Shown: positions 1-8,531 of the stretch, one piece after another
How the letters are laid out: every line of letters starts with the position of its first letter
How positions within the stretch are numbered: the first letter of the stretch is position 1
Assembly: GCA_943330235.2 (NCBI GenBank)
Contig: CALQGY020000007.1
Coordinates: 1 to 64,000, forward strand
Source of the DNA: Candidatus Kuenenia stuttgartensis
GTDB taxonomy: Bacteria; Gemmatimonadota; Gemmatimonadetes; Gemmatimonadales; Gemmatimonadaceae
Direction of reading: 5' to 3'
Length of the DNA: 64,000 bases
Translations under genes and position numbers: made by a program
Notes under the pieces: model-generated
What the model was told of the DNA's origin: nothing
Seen by the model: the letters and a program-made list of their open reading frames with translations, nothing else
Database searches by the model: none

Positions 1-47
1 CCAATCACGCGAACACGCGCGAACAGCGCCGCCCACGCGGAGCCATC

Positions 48-305
48 CGCGCCCGTCCGCGTCATCCGCGGCAATCAGTCAAACGACCCAGCACGACCAC
101 GAAACGATGGCCGCGAATGACGCGGACATGCGCGGATCGCTCCGCCCATCCGGAACCGTTCGCGCCCGTCCGCGTCATACGCGGCAATCAGTCAAACGAC
201 CCAGCACAACCACGAAACGATGGCCGCGAATGACGCGGACATGCGCGGATCGCTCCGCCCATCCGGAAACATTCGCGCCCGTCCGCGTCATCCGCGGCAA
301 TCAGT
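48..305. repeat. 113-bp tandem repeat with internal palindrome
   Basis: Two full units (48-160 and 161-273) and a partial third (274-305) repeat with a period of exactly 113 bp and very few differences. Each unit contains two inverted arms. In the second unit these are 161-185 and 223-247, which pair at 22 of 25 positions around a 37-nt loop. Bases 1-47 and 306-341 look like decayed pieces of the same GC-rich motif and hold no gene. The array lies downstream of the leftward gene ending at 342. It looks like a REP/BIME-type palindromic intergenic element; the family assignment is inference. Confidence 0.85.
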
Positions 306-341
306 AACAGACACGCCGGGCCATCCGCGCCCCTCCGCCGC

Positions 342-3300
342 CTAGAACGCCGACCCCAACGTCACATACAACGCCCCGCGCCGCGACACACCGCTCGGCG
401 CCGCATACGGCGCCGCCGCACCAATGCGCAGCCGGTACGGCGCGTCGTACTGCACCGCGAGATCCAGCACCACCTCCGCACCCGCCGACGCCATCCAGCC
501 GTCGCGCGTGCCCGGGCGTTCGCAGAGCCCTGTCTGACGGCGCGCCAACGCGCCCGGACACCAGGCCCGCGCGGCGTCGCTGAATACCGTCAACGCCAGC
601 TTGTCCGCAAAGAGCGTGAACGGCCCCGGCGCATCGCGCAGCAGCACCAGCGGCGCGCGATACTCCACGCTCCCGCCCAGCGCCCGCGTGCCGCGCTGCG
701 CCCCCGGTGCGATGCCACGCACAGGGAACGTGCGCGACGGATCGCCCACCACAACACCCGGGATGAGCTCCGCACTCACCCCACTCACGCCGCCCGCGCT
801 CAGCTCCGTGGACGAATTGTCCCCCGTCACCGCGCCCGCCACACGCGCCATCAGCACATGCCGCGCAAACCCCGGCAGATTGAGCGGCACATAGCCGCGC
901 ACCGTGCCGCTGTGCCGCCACGCGCCCGTGCTTGATGGCGCATCCTCGCGCCACCGGTAGCTGCTCGACGCCGACAACGTCATCCCCTCCTCCACCGACA
1001 CACCGCGGTTCCCGCGCGCGGCCGTGGACAGCGACGCACTCGCAAACAGGTTCGGATAGCGCGTGCCGCGACGCAACAGCGCGTCCGGTGCGCCCAGCAG
1101 CGAGTCCACATCCGCCGTGAAGTCGCGCTGCTCATACTGCGCGCCCAGCGTGCCGCTGACCGTGCGACGCATGCGCGGCACCCGCCACGTGCTCGACGCG
1201 GTCGCAAAGCGACGCCGACGCGCGATCGTACCCAACAACACGCCCGTGGGCGTTGACGCGCGGAACGTGGCATCCCACGCCTGCGACCACGACGCGTCCA
1301 GCACCGGAACGCCAAGACCACGCACCGCGAGCCCGCGATACTGCCACGCGACCGAAGCGTCCGTTTCCCCGCGCGCGCGATCGACCAGCACGCTCGCCGC
1401 CCACGCGTGTCGCTCGAGAATGTCGCTCGCACTCGACGACAGTCCGAACGTGGACTGCCCGAGACGACCCGTGCCGATCTGCGGCAGCCAATACCGCGGC
1501 GCCAGCTGACGCAACACGCGGTATCGCGAGAGCGCGATCGTCGTATCAATCGCCGCAACAATCCTCGTATCACTCATCGCCATCGTCGCGACGCGTGCCC
1601 GCACCGCATTGACGCGCGGATACCACGTGTTCCGCGCCATCGGCCCATTCGTATCCAGTGGGGCCACACTCACCACGTAACCATCGCCGCGATAGCGCAA
1701 CGCCGCCACCCGCGATCCGTCGGGCGACACCGTCGGCGCATACACGCCGGTGGTGACGCGACTCGCCTGCCGCACCGCCGCGCGCTCCTCGCGCCAATGC
1801 GTCGTGTCCACCTCCGCGCTGGCGCGCGCCACCGGCGCCGTCTCCAGCTGCACGATGCCGCTCCGGTCGCTGCTCCACACCAACCGACCGCCATCGGGCG
1901 TGAACGACGGCGACGCAAACACGGCGCGCCCGCCAGTCACGATCTGTTGTACCGCGCCCACCGAGTCCATGACCACGATACGCGCCTCACCCGTGGGCAG
2001 CAGTTGCACCGCCGCCAGCCGCGTGCCGTCGGGCGACCAGCGCGGATCGGCCCACGTGTGCTCCGTGCGCAACGGCGTCACGCGCCCGTCGCGCGCGACC
2101 CGCACCAGATGCGCGGCCGCCGCGTGCAACTGCACCGCCACAATCGCACCGTCACGTCGCACGTCCGGCTGCACCAGTCGTGCGTCGTGCGTGATGGCGC
2201 GCTCGTGATCACCGACGCCCACGTACAAATCACTGCGCACCACATACGCGTCGCGGTACTCCAGTTGCGCGAACACCGTACTATCGCCACCGGCCATCGG
2301 TGCGTTGACATCCAGCCCGTTGCGACGCGCCTCACGACGCACCACACCCGGACGACGCACATCAGCCGTGAACAGCCCCGTCACCGCACGCCCGTTGCTT
2401 GCCACCCACACCAGCGAGTCGCGCGTCCGCCATCGCGGCGACTCGGCGTACCAGCCGTCGGGGGCGATCGCGCGCCACAAGGCGTCGCCGCTGGTATCCA
2501 TTGCGGCCACCATCGTCTGCAGCGAATCGCGCACCTCGCGGAATTGACGCGAGAACGCAGTACCGAACGCGGTCCGCGCGGCGCGATCCAGCAAGAACGG
2601 CACCGGATACGCGGCCACGCCATCGACGAACCGACGCATGCTCGAATCGCCGCCACGCTGCGCCGCGCGGTCCATCAACAACGCGCCGTACGCATACGCC
2701 GTCTGCCCCTGCGGAAACTGCGTCGTGGCCAGACTCCATCGACGGATGGGCGGCAACACCCCGTCACGCGCCGCCGTGCGTGCGACGGTGCGGGACTCGG
2801 TGCTCACCAACCGCCCGCTACCGGTCAGCTGCGTTTCGTAATGCACCGCCAACCCTTCCTTCACCCAGCTTGGCGTCAGACTGTTGGGGAAGAACATCGG
2901 GTTGCGCCCAAACACCGCGCGGCCCACGCGCCACAGGCCGAGCGACCGATCCAGATGAAAGATGTGCGCCAGCTCGTGCGTGATGACGAGCTCCAGCCAG
3001 TCATCGTGAAAGCGGAGTTCCGTGCTCCCAATGGGCGGCGCGGCATAAATCACCACGCGATTGGTCGGGAACGTCTGCGCGAAGCCGTTACTGAAGTCCA
3101 CGTTGTCGGCCATCAGCAGATCGATCGGCCCCGCCGGCTCAGCCAGCGTCTGCGCCAATTGCGCATACGCCCGCTCGGCGATCACCGCCGCTCGGCGCGC
3201 CATCGCGTCGTCGCCCGCGCGTACATGCACGCGAAAGTGCGGCGTAGCCAGCGTGCGCATCGCGCCCCGCGGATCCACCTGGGCGCCCAATGGCGCGCGC

Positions 3301-3374
3301 ACGGTCAAGAGCAGCATCAGCGCGCCGAGGACGGCCAGCATCACGCCACTACACGTGCGCACGCGTCGCATCAC
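342..3374 (-). CDS. Secreted metallopeptidase (MA-like) with TolB-like propeller and C-terminal outer-membrane barrel
   Basis: A 1010-residue protein. An N-terminal signal peptide (hydrophobic stretch about residues 10-30) is followed by a gluzincin-type zinc site: HELAH at 133-137, with the likely third ligand E173 in VKEGLAVHYE. The middle carries PD40/TolB-like propeller repeats with WSPDG, FTPDG and VSPDG signatures. The last third is Ser/Arg/Gly-rich with alternating hydrophobics and ends in Phe, as outer-membrane beta-barrels often do. It probably acts as an outer-membrane-anchored peptidase or surface protein; the substrate is unknown. The start codon overlaps the stop of the upstream amidase gene by 4 bases, so the two are coupled. 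The domain order is seen in the sequence; the surface location is inference. Confidence 0.8.
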   Translation of the reverse strand: MMRRVRTCSGVMLAVLGALMLLLTVRAPLGAQVDPRGAMRTLATPHFRVHVRAGDDAMARRAAVIAERAYAQLAQTLAEPAGPIDLLMADNVDFSNGFAQTFPTNRVVIYAAPPIGSTELRFHDDWLELVITHELAHIFHLDRSLGLWRVGRAVFGRNPMFFPNSLTPSWVKEGLAVHYETQLTGSGRLVSTESRTVARTAARDGVLPPIRRWSLATTQFPQGQTAYAYGALLMDRAAQRGGDSSMRRFVDGVAAYPVPFLLDRAARTAFGTAFSRQFREVRDSLQTMVAAMDTSGDALWRAIAPDGWYAESPRWRTRDSLVWVASNGRAVTGLFTADVRRPGVVRREARRNGLDVNAPMAGGDSTVFAQLEYRDAYVVRSDLYVGVGDHERAITHDARLVQPDVRRDGAIVAVQLHAAAAHLVRVARDGRVTPLRTEHTWADPRWSPDGTRLAAVQLLPTGEARIVVMDSVGAVQQIVTGGRAVFASPSFTPDGGRLVWSSDRSGIVQLETAPVARASAEVDTTHWREERAAVRQASRVTTGVYAPTVSPDGSRVAALRYRGDGYVVSVAPLDTNGPMARNTWYPRVNAVRARVATMAMSDTRIVAAIDTTIALSRYRVLRQLAPRYWLPQIGTGRLGQSTFGLSSSASDILERHAWAASVLVDRARGETDASVAWQYRGLAVRGLGVPVLDASWSQAWDATFRASTPTGVLLGTIARRRRFATASSTWRVPRMRRTVSGTLGAQYEQRDFTADVDSLLGAPDALLRRGTRYPNLFASASLSTAARGNRGVSVEEGMTLSASSSYRWREDAPSSTGAWRHSGTVRGYVPLNLPGFARHVLMARVAGAVTGDNSSTELSAGGVSGVSAELIPGVVVGDPSRTFPVRGIAPGAQRGTRALGGSVEYRAPLVLLRDAPGPFTLFADKLALTVFSDAARAWCPGALARRQTGLCERPGTRDGWMASAGAEVVLDLAVQYDAPYRLRIGAAAPYAAPSGVSRRGALYVTLGSAF

Positions 3375-5392
3375 GGCGTCCCTGAGGGCGTACCGGAAGA
3401 CGAACCGGACGGCGCGCTATTTGATGCGCCGAGCTCCAGAAAATACTGCTCTAACCCTTCCACAATGGCCTCGGCGTACCGACGCAGAAACGCCGGATTC
3501 CGCATGGCCGCCTCCTGCTCGGGCATCATCACGAACAACCCTTCGGTCAGCACCGCCGGAAACCAGCTGGGACGCGCAACGGCCAAGTTCTGGTAGTGTA
3601 CCCCCAAATCGCGCAGCCCGAAGCGCGCCATGAGTGCACGCTGCACCGGGCGCGCCAGTGCCTCGCTGGACTGATGATAGAACAACGTGCTCGTGCCGTT
3701 AGCCGTGAACGGATTCACGCCATCGGGCAGTGCATTGAGGTGCACAGACACAAAGGCATGCGCGTTCATGCGCCGCGACGCCACGGCTCGCTCCGTTAAC
3801 CCCACCGGTGCCAGCGTCTCGCGCGTGAGCACGGCATTGGCGCCGCGGGCGCGCAACAGTTCCACCAGCAATGTGCCCACCGGCAACACCGCGTCGCCTT
3901 CATACAGCCCCGTGGGGCCGGTCGCGCCGGCGGGCGGATGGCCGGGGTCGACGGCAATGGTCAGCCCAGTGAGCGGCATGCCCGCATACACCACCGGCGC
4001 GCGACGAATGCGCAGCACCAACGCGCGCCGCGATTCGTCCCACAGCGACAGCCAGCCATAGGCGCGTTGCGACAGCGTAAACGTCACACGCGTACGATCA
4101 CTTCCCACCTGATCCCAGCTGATGCGGCGGATGAGGGTGTCGTTGCCGAAAATGGGCGAGATCTCGGGATTCATCTGCACGCCATACAGCGTCAGCACCA
4201 TCGTGCGGCCGTCCGGCTCCACCAGAAACGCCGGACGCTCCCCCATGGGAATGGCGACGTCCACCCACTCGCTGGCCGGGGTCACGCGCAGGCCGCCCGT
4301 CACGCGTCGCGGCATGGCACTCCCGTCGGGCAAGGCGACGATGTCTTCGTTCGCCACCCACACGTCCAGCGCGCCGTCCAGACGCACACGCGTGCTGCCG
4401 TTCTGTCGTCCCGTAATTTCCAGCACCGTGCCCGGCAGCAGCAGCCACTTGTACGTGCCGTCCGGCACGGTGCGCGCGTTCACGACGCGATCGGTATCGC
4501 TGCCCACGGCGTTCGTGCTACGCAACACACCGAGTCGCCGCTCGTTCGCTGCCAGCACCTGCACCACCGGCACCGCGAGACGCGTGGTGTCCAGTCCGCG
4601 TGCGGCGACGACATGCGCCGCGACCGCCAACTGCGACGCCCGTACATCCGTCGCAAACGTGATGCCCGCGTCGTCGCCGGACACTACCGGCTCAGGCGCA
4701 ATCGGATCACGCTGCGCGCCCACGGCCAGTAGTGCGGATTGCTGCACCCGCGCGACCGCGACCATGGGGCGGCGCGTTCCATCCGCCAACGCAACCGTCA
4801 CGTGGGCATTGGCCGCCGCCCGCACGCTCACGCGAATCCATTCATCGGGCAACGCCAACACGCGCGGGCCGGGCGACACGGACGCGCTATCCACCAGGCG
4901 CGCGCCGGTGGCGGGGAGACTCAGCCGCACGGGATAGCGCACGCGCACCGTGCGTCGCACCGTGTCCGCACCGCGCGTGGCCTCAAGCTCATAGCGCGCG
5001 GCGGCGGCGGGCGGATTCACCAGCCACGCGATGAACGCGCCATTCGGCGCCACAGTCACCGGCACGCCATTGATGGCCAGACGCACATCGCCCGAGCCAA
5101 CGCTGCCCAACACGAAATTCGAATCGCGGCTGGTGATGAGCTGATTCTCTGCCGGATACTGGACCTTGGGCACAATCGGCGCACCCGCAACCACCGGCAC
5201 GGGCGGCAGCCCGGCGCGCGTCGCGGGGACGGGTCGCGTCGTCGGCGCGGCAGGGCCCGCCGTCGGCGCAGCACTGGGGACGGTCGTCGCGCCGGCGGGC
5301 CTCGTCGAACGACACGCCGTGAAGGCGATGGCACTCAACAGGGCGAGTGTCGCGCACGCGCAGGGACCAACAGACCGGCGGATGTTGGACAT
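3371..5392 (-). CDS. N-acetylmuramoyl-L-alanine amidase lipoprotein (Amidase_3)
   Basis: From the ATG at 5392 this is a 673-residue lipoprotein precursor with the lipobox AFTAC near residue 28. A GTG/ATG-type start at 5443 would add 17 residues before the signal peptide and is less likely. The last ~180 residues form an Amidase_3 domain with DPGHP, YEGD, SVHLNA and TEGLFVMM motifs. These supply the usual His-Glu-His zinc ligands and the catalytic Glu. Amidase_3 enzymes cut the bond between MurNAc and the stem peptide during cell separation or murein turnover. The long N-terminal part (Pro/Ala linker plus beta-rich repeats) may be an AMIN-like or SH3-like targeting region. The gene is translationally coupled to the downstream peptidase gene. 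Confidence 0.88.
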   Translation of the reverse strand: MSNIRRSVGPCACATLALLSAIAFTACRSTRPAGATTVPSAAPTAGPAAPTTRPVPATRAGLPPVPVVAGAPIVPKVQYPAENQLITSRDSNFVLGSVGSGDVRLAINGVPVTVAPNGAFIAWLVNPPAAAARYELEATRGADTVRRTVRVRYPVRLSLPATGARLVDSASVSPGPRVLALPDEWIRVSVRAAANAHVTVALADGTRRPMVAVARVQQSALLAVGAQRDPIAPEPVVSGDDAGITFATDVRASQLAVAAHVVAARGLDTTRLAVPVVQVLAANERRLGVLRSTNAVGSDTDRVVNARTVPDGTYKWLLLPGTVLEITGRQNGSTRVRLDGALDVWVANEDIVALPDGSAMPRRVTGGLRVTPASEWVDVAIPMGERPAFLVEPDGRTMVLTLYGVQMNPEISPIFGNDTLIRRISWDQVGSDRTRVTFTLSQRAYGWLSLWDESRRALVLRIRRAPVVYAGMPLTGLTIAVDPGHPPAGATGPTGLYEGDAVLPVGTLLVELLRARGANAVLTRETLAPVGLTERAVASRRMNAHAFVSVHLNALPDGVNPFTANGTSTLFYHQSSEALARPVQRALMARFGLRDLGVHYQNLAVARPSWFPAVLTEGLFVMMPEQEAAMRNPAFLRRYAEAIVEGLEQYFLELGASNSAPSGSSSGTPSGTP

Positions 5393-5663
5393 ACGCTGGC
5401 GCGTAGGGCCGACGACGTGCAGGATGTCTGTTCGAAGAGGCATGGTCGGAAGGTCGCCCCTGCGAGACCGTCAGTAAAGAGATCTGTCTCGTCGCCGATT
5501 TGACCAGAACACGCTGTGGGGTCCATCTTACAGCCAGTGCGGGGGGTCGTGGCATGAACCCGCATGACTTCTGCTCCAAAACCAGCCGGCTGGTTCATCC
5601 GTACGGATACTGCCGGTCTCGGCGTCGCTCCTGCATTCGCTGCTTGATTCGCCTCATGCCCTT

Positions 5664-6923
5664 GTGAACGTGCCCGTTTCGCACCCCCATCGTTCTACCG
5701 CCGGCCACGACCCGCGCGTCCTTGTGCGCATGTTCGCGCAGACGGATGTGGGCCGCACGCGAGAACACAACGAAGACACGTTCCTCGTGGCCAATCTGGA
5801 GGGCGGTGCGGAGCTGCTCTTCGAGCAAGAGCCCCTCGACGTGCCGGTGGACACGCACGGCCTGCTCTTTGTCGTGGCGGATGGGATGGGTGGTGCGGCC
5901 TCGGGCGAGATCGCCAGCGGCATGGCCGGCGAAGCGGTCCTGAGCGTGCTGCGTGAGCGCTGGACCGATCGGCCGGCCCCACGCGTGGCAGACTTCGCCG
6001 CCGCGTTGCGCGATGCCACGGTCATGGCCAACAGCCGGATCCACGCGTTCTCGCGGGAGCACCCCGAGCATCGCGGCATGGGCACCACCGCGACCGTGGC
6101 CGGCGTGTTCGGCGACTCGGTGTATGTCGCCCAGGTCGGCGACAGTCGCGCCTACCTGCTGCGCGACGGCGTGGCGCGACCGCTCACCAAAGATCAATCG
6201 CTGATGCAGCGACTGGTCGAAGCGGGAGAGCTCACCGAAGAGCAGGCGGAATCCAGCGAGCGACGCAACATCATTCTGCAGGCCCTCGGTCCGGAAGCAC
6301 AGGTCACCATCGACCTGACGGTGCAGAAGCTCCGACGCGGTGACACGCTCATCATGTGCAGCGACGGGCTGTGCGGACTGGTACGCGCGCCGGAAATCGC
6401 CCGCGTCGCGTCCGAGGCGCCGGACGTACGAAGCATCTGCGAACGACTCATTGCGCGCGCTAACGAATTGGGCGGCCCCGACAACATCACCGTGATCGCG
6501 GCGACGTTCAACGGGCAGACGCTCATGGACGCGCGTGCGGACGAGGCATTCGGGTACTTGGCGTATCCGTTGGCCGGGACGCTCAACCCCGATGCCGCCG
6601 AGCTCCCCACGCCGGCCTCGGCCCCGCGCGGGCACCTGCGCAGCGATCCAACGCCACGCTACGGAACGCCCGCACCGTCCGCCGACGTGATTGAGGCCGA
6701 GTTTGCGCGTGCCCGCTCTGAAAGCGCAGCAACGCGTGCGAAATCGGGGGAGACGACGCCATCGGCCTCTCAGCCGTTCAGCGATGATGCCGCGGTAGCG
6801 CTCGGCGCCCCGGTCTCGGTCGTACAGGAGCGACGGCGCAAGGTCGAGCCCATTTACTTCGCGCTCACCGCCATCGCCGTCATCGCCGCGATCTGGTTCG
6901 GCCTCGGCGTGTTGCGCCGCTAG
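5664..6923 (+). CDS. PP2C-family protein serine/threonine phosphatase, membrane-anchored
   Basis: A 419-residue protein with a GTG start; an ATG at 5730 is an alternative. Residues ~23-290 carry the PP2C signatures in order: VGRTREHNED, VADGMGGAASGE, GDSRAYLL, CSDGLCGL and GGPDNITV. The Asp residues coordinate the metal pair. A Pro/Ala-rich linker follows and one transmembrane helix lies just before the C-terminal RR, so the phosphatase domain should face the cytoplasm on a C-terminal tail anchor. Proteins of this kind reverse Hanks-type kinase phosphorylation. A Hanks-type kinase is encoded at 25884-26885 but not adjacent. The gene is divergent from the amidase/peptidase pair across about 220-270 bp. 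Confidence 0.9.
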   Translation: MNVPVSHPHRSTAGHDPRVLVRMFAQTDVGRTREHNEDTFLVANLEGGAELLFEQEPLDVPVDTHGLLFVVADGMGGAASGEIASGMAGEAVLSVLRERWTDRPAPRVADFAAALRDATVMANSRIHAFSREHPEHRGMGTTATVAGVFGDSVYVAQVGDSRAYLLRDGVARPLTKDQSLMQRLVEAGELTEEQAESSERRNIILQALGPEAQVTIDLTVQKLRRGDTLIMCSDGLCGLVRAPEIARVASEAPDVRSICERLIARANELGGPDNITVIAATFNGQTLMDARADEAFGYLAYPLAGTLNPDAAELPTPASAPRGHLRSDPTPRYGTPAPSADVIEAEFARARSESAATRAKSGETTPSASQPFSDDAAVALGAPVSVVQERRRKVEPIYFALTAIAVIAAIWFGLGVLRR

Positions 6924-6945
6924 CGAGGCGCACCAAGCGCCGCTA
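6921..6945. terminator. Possible bidirectional hairpin between convergent genes
   Basis: Arms TAGC+GGCGC (6921-6931) and GCGCC+GCTA (6937-6945) can pair around a 5-nt loop with a 2-nt bulge, exactly at the junction of the convergent phosphatase and GH3 genes. There is no T-run, so intrinsic termination is uncertain. Confidence 0.35.
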
Positions 6946-8421
6946 CGGTTTGCGCGTCTTCAGCAGCGAGCGCGCGGCGGCTTGCTGCATCACGCGATCG
7001 CCACTCCACGCGGCGAGCGTCGGCACGGAAAACGGCAGTTGCGCGGCAAAGCGTGGATCGCCGAAGCCCACCACGATGGTCTCGCGCTGCATCGCCGTCG
7101 CCTCATCGACGAGCGCCCCAACCTGCGCGATCGTGCTCGACAGCAACGTGCTGCGCGACTTCGCCGACAGATAATCGGCGAACAGCGCGATCACCAGCGG
7201 TCCGCCACTCGCCGCCGACGGATGCGTCGCCACGCGCGCATCATGCCCGCCCACGCGCATCGTGTCGGTGAAGACCGTCGTCGCCACTCGCGGCGTCGGT
7301 ACGGCCGCGTCATCATCCACCACGACCACTTCCGTCATCGAACCCAAGACGGGCAACGGGCCATGCTCCACGCGAAGCACACGCTCCGCGAGCAAACCGC
7401 CCCAGGCGGTGTCGGCACCACTTGGACGCCGCCACTCATTGGGCGGGGAGGCCCACTGCGCCCACTTCAGCCGACGACGCATGGATTGACGCAGCCGCTC
7501 CGGCTCCAGCGTCCCGTCGGCCGCCGCGCGCTCCAGCGCGTCCAGCGTCGGCTCCAACTCGCCCGGATCGAGGAGCACATCGCACCCGGCGCGCACCGCA
7601 AGCACCGCCGCCTGCGGGATGTCATGCCCACCGTGCGCTCCCGCCAACGTCATCGCATCCGACACAATCAGATGGTCAAACTTGAGTTGCTGGCGCAGCA
7701 GCCACTGCAGCATCTCACGCGACAACGTCGCCGGGACTCGGCTTGAATCGAGCGACGGGAACGCCACATGCGACGTCATCATGCTGGCCACGCCCGCACT
7801 GATCGCCGCGCGGAACGGATGCAGATCCAACTCTTTCAGCTGATCGGCCGGCCACTCCACGACGGGCACCTCCACGGCCGAGTCCTGCAGGGTACGGCCA
7901 AGTCCCGGGAAATGCTTCGCACACGCCAGCACCCCCTCGGCCTGACACGCTTCAATCCACGCGGTAACCAGCGTCGCCACCTTGCGCGGGTCCGATCCCA
8001 GTGCGCGCGTCCCCACCACGGGATTCTCCGCGAGCAGATCGAGATCGCACACCGGCGCAAGATTCCAGTTAATGCCCATCGTGCGGGCCTCGCGCGCGGT
8101 GAGCCGCGCCGCGCGACGCAACGCTTCGATGTCCTGCAACGCGACAATGGCCGCCACCGGCGGCAGTCCCGTCGCGCCGGCGAACTGCTGTCCGGCGCCG
8201 CGCTCCAGCTCAGCCGCCATCAACAGCGGAATTTTCGACTTCACTTGCAGCTCTTTCGCCAACGCGCGCACGACATCCTGCTCGCCACCCACGATCTGAA
8301 ATCCCCCCACGCCCGCCGCCAGTGCCGCCTCAATACGAGGCCGCTCCTCGGCAACGCCAACACCGGGCGCCCACCGGATGACCGGAATGAGCAGCTGGGC
8401 GAGGTCGCGACGTGTGGTCAT
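6943..8421 (-). CDS. Glycoside hydrolase family 3, NagZ-like beta-N-acetylhexosaminidase (atypical)
   Basis: A 492-residue protein with no signal peptide, so it is cytoplasmic. Residues ~10-330 are a NagZ-like GH3 barrel: KHFPG at 169-173, MTSHVAFPSLD, and SDAM with D255 as the expected nucleophile. About 150 further residues form a GH3 C-terminal-like domain. In NagZ the loop after KHFPG reads GHG...DSH, whose His is the acid/base catalyst. Here it reads GLG...DSA (A182), so that His is missing. NagZ removes GlcNAc from muropeptides in murein recycling, and the neighbours anmK and murQ fit that role. The acid/base may come from the second domain, as in other GH3 enzymes, or the activity may be altered. 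The gene follows anmK after 110 bp. Confidence 0.83.
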   Translation of the reverse strand: MTTRRDLAQLLIPVIRWAPGVGVAEERPRIEAALAAGVGGFQIVGGEQDVVRALAKELQVKSKIPLLMAAELERGAGQQFAGATGLPPVAAIVALQDIEALRRAARLTAREARTMGINWNLAPVCDLDLLAENPVVGTRALGSDPRKVATLVTAWIEACQAEGVLACAKHFPGLGRTLQDSAVEVPVVEWPADQLKELDLHPFRAAISAGVASMMTSHVAFPSLDSSRVPATLSREMLQWLLRQQLKFDHLIVSDAMTLAGAHGGHDIPQAAVLAVRAGCDVLLDPGELEPTLDALERAAADGTLEPERLRQSMRRRLKWAQWASPPNEWRRPSGADTAWGGLLAERVLRVEHGPLPVLGSMTEVVVVDDDAAVPTPRVATTVFTDTMRVGGHDARVATHPSAASGGPLVIALFADYLSAKSRSTLLSSTIAQVGALVDEATAMQRETIVVGFGDPRFAAQLPFSVPTLAAWSGDRVMQQAAARSLLKTRKP

Positions 8422-8531
8422 GAAGGGCTCACGGGATGTTTCACCAAGGGATCACGAAAGAAACGCGGAGTGATGCGCACAACGCACAGCGAACAACACA
8501 AGTCCCGCGCGACACAACGTCGACGACGCAC

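Noticed and set aside
48-305. CRISPR array
   Set aside because: The units are direct tandem copies with no variable spacers, and there are no cas genes.
107-307. 66-residue open frame within the 113-bp repeats
   Set aside because: It arises because the repeat is open in one frame; the peptide itself just repeats and has no start signal.
1407-3596. 729-residue open frame on the plus strand opposite the metallopeptidase gene
   Set aside because: Very Arg/His-rich, no motif, and antisense to a gene with clear HExxH and propeller motifs. It is a shadow of high GC.
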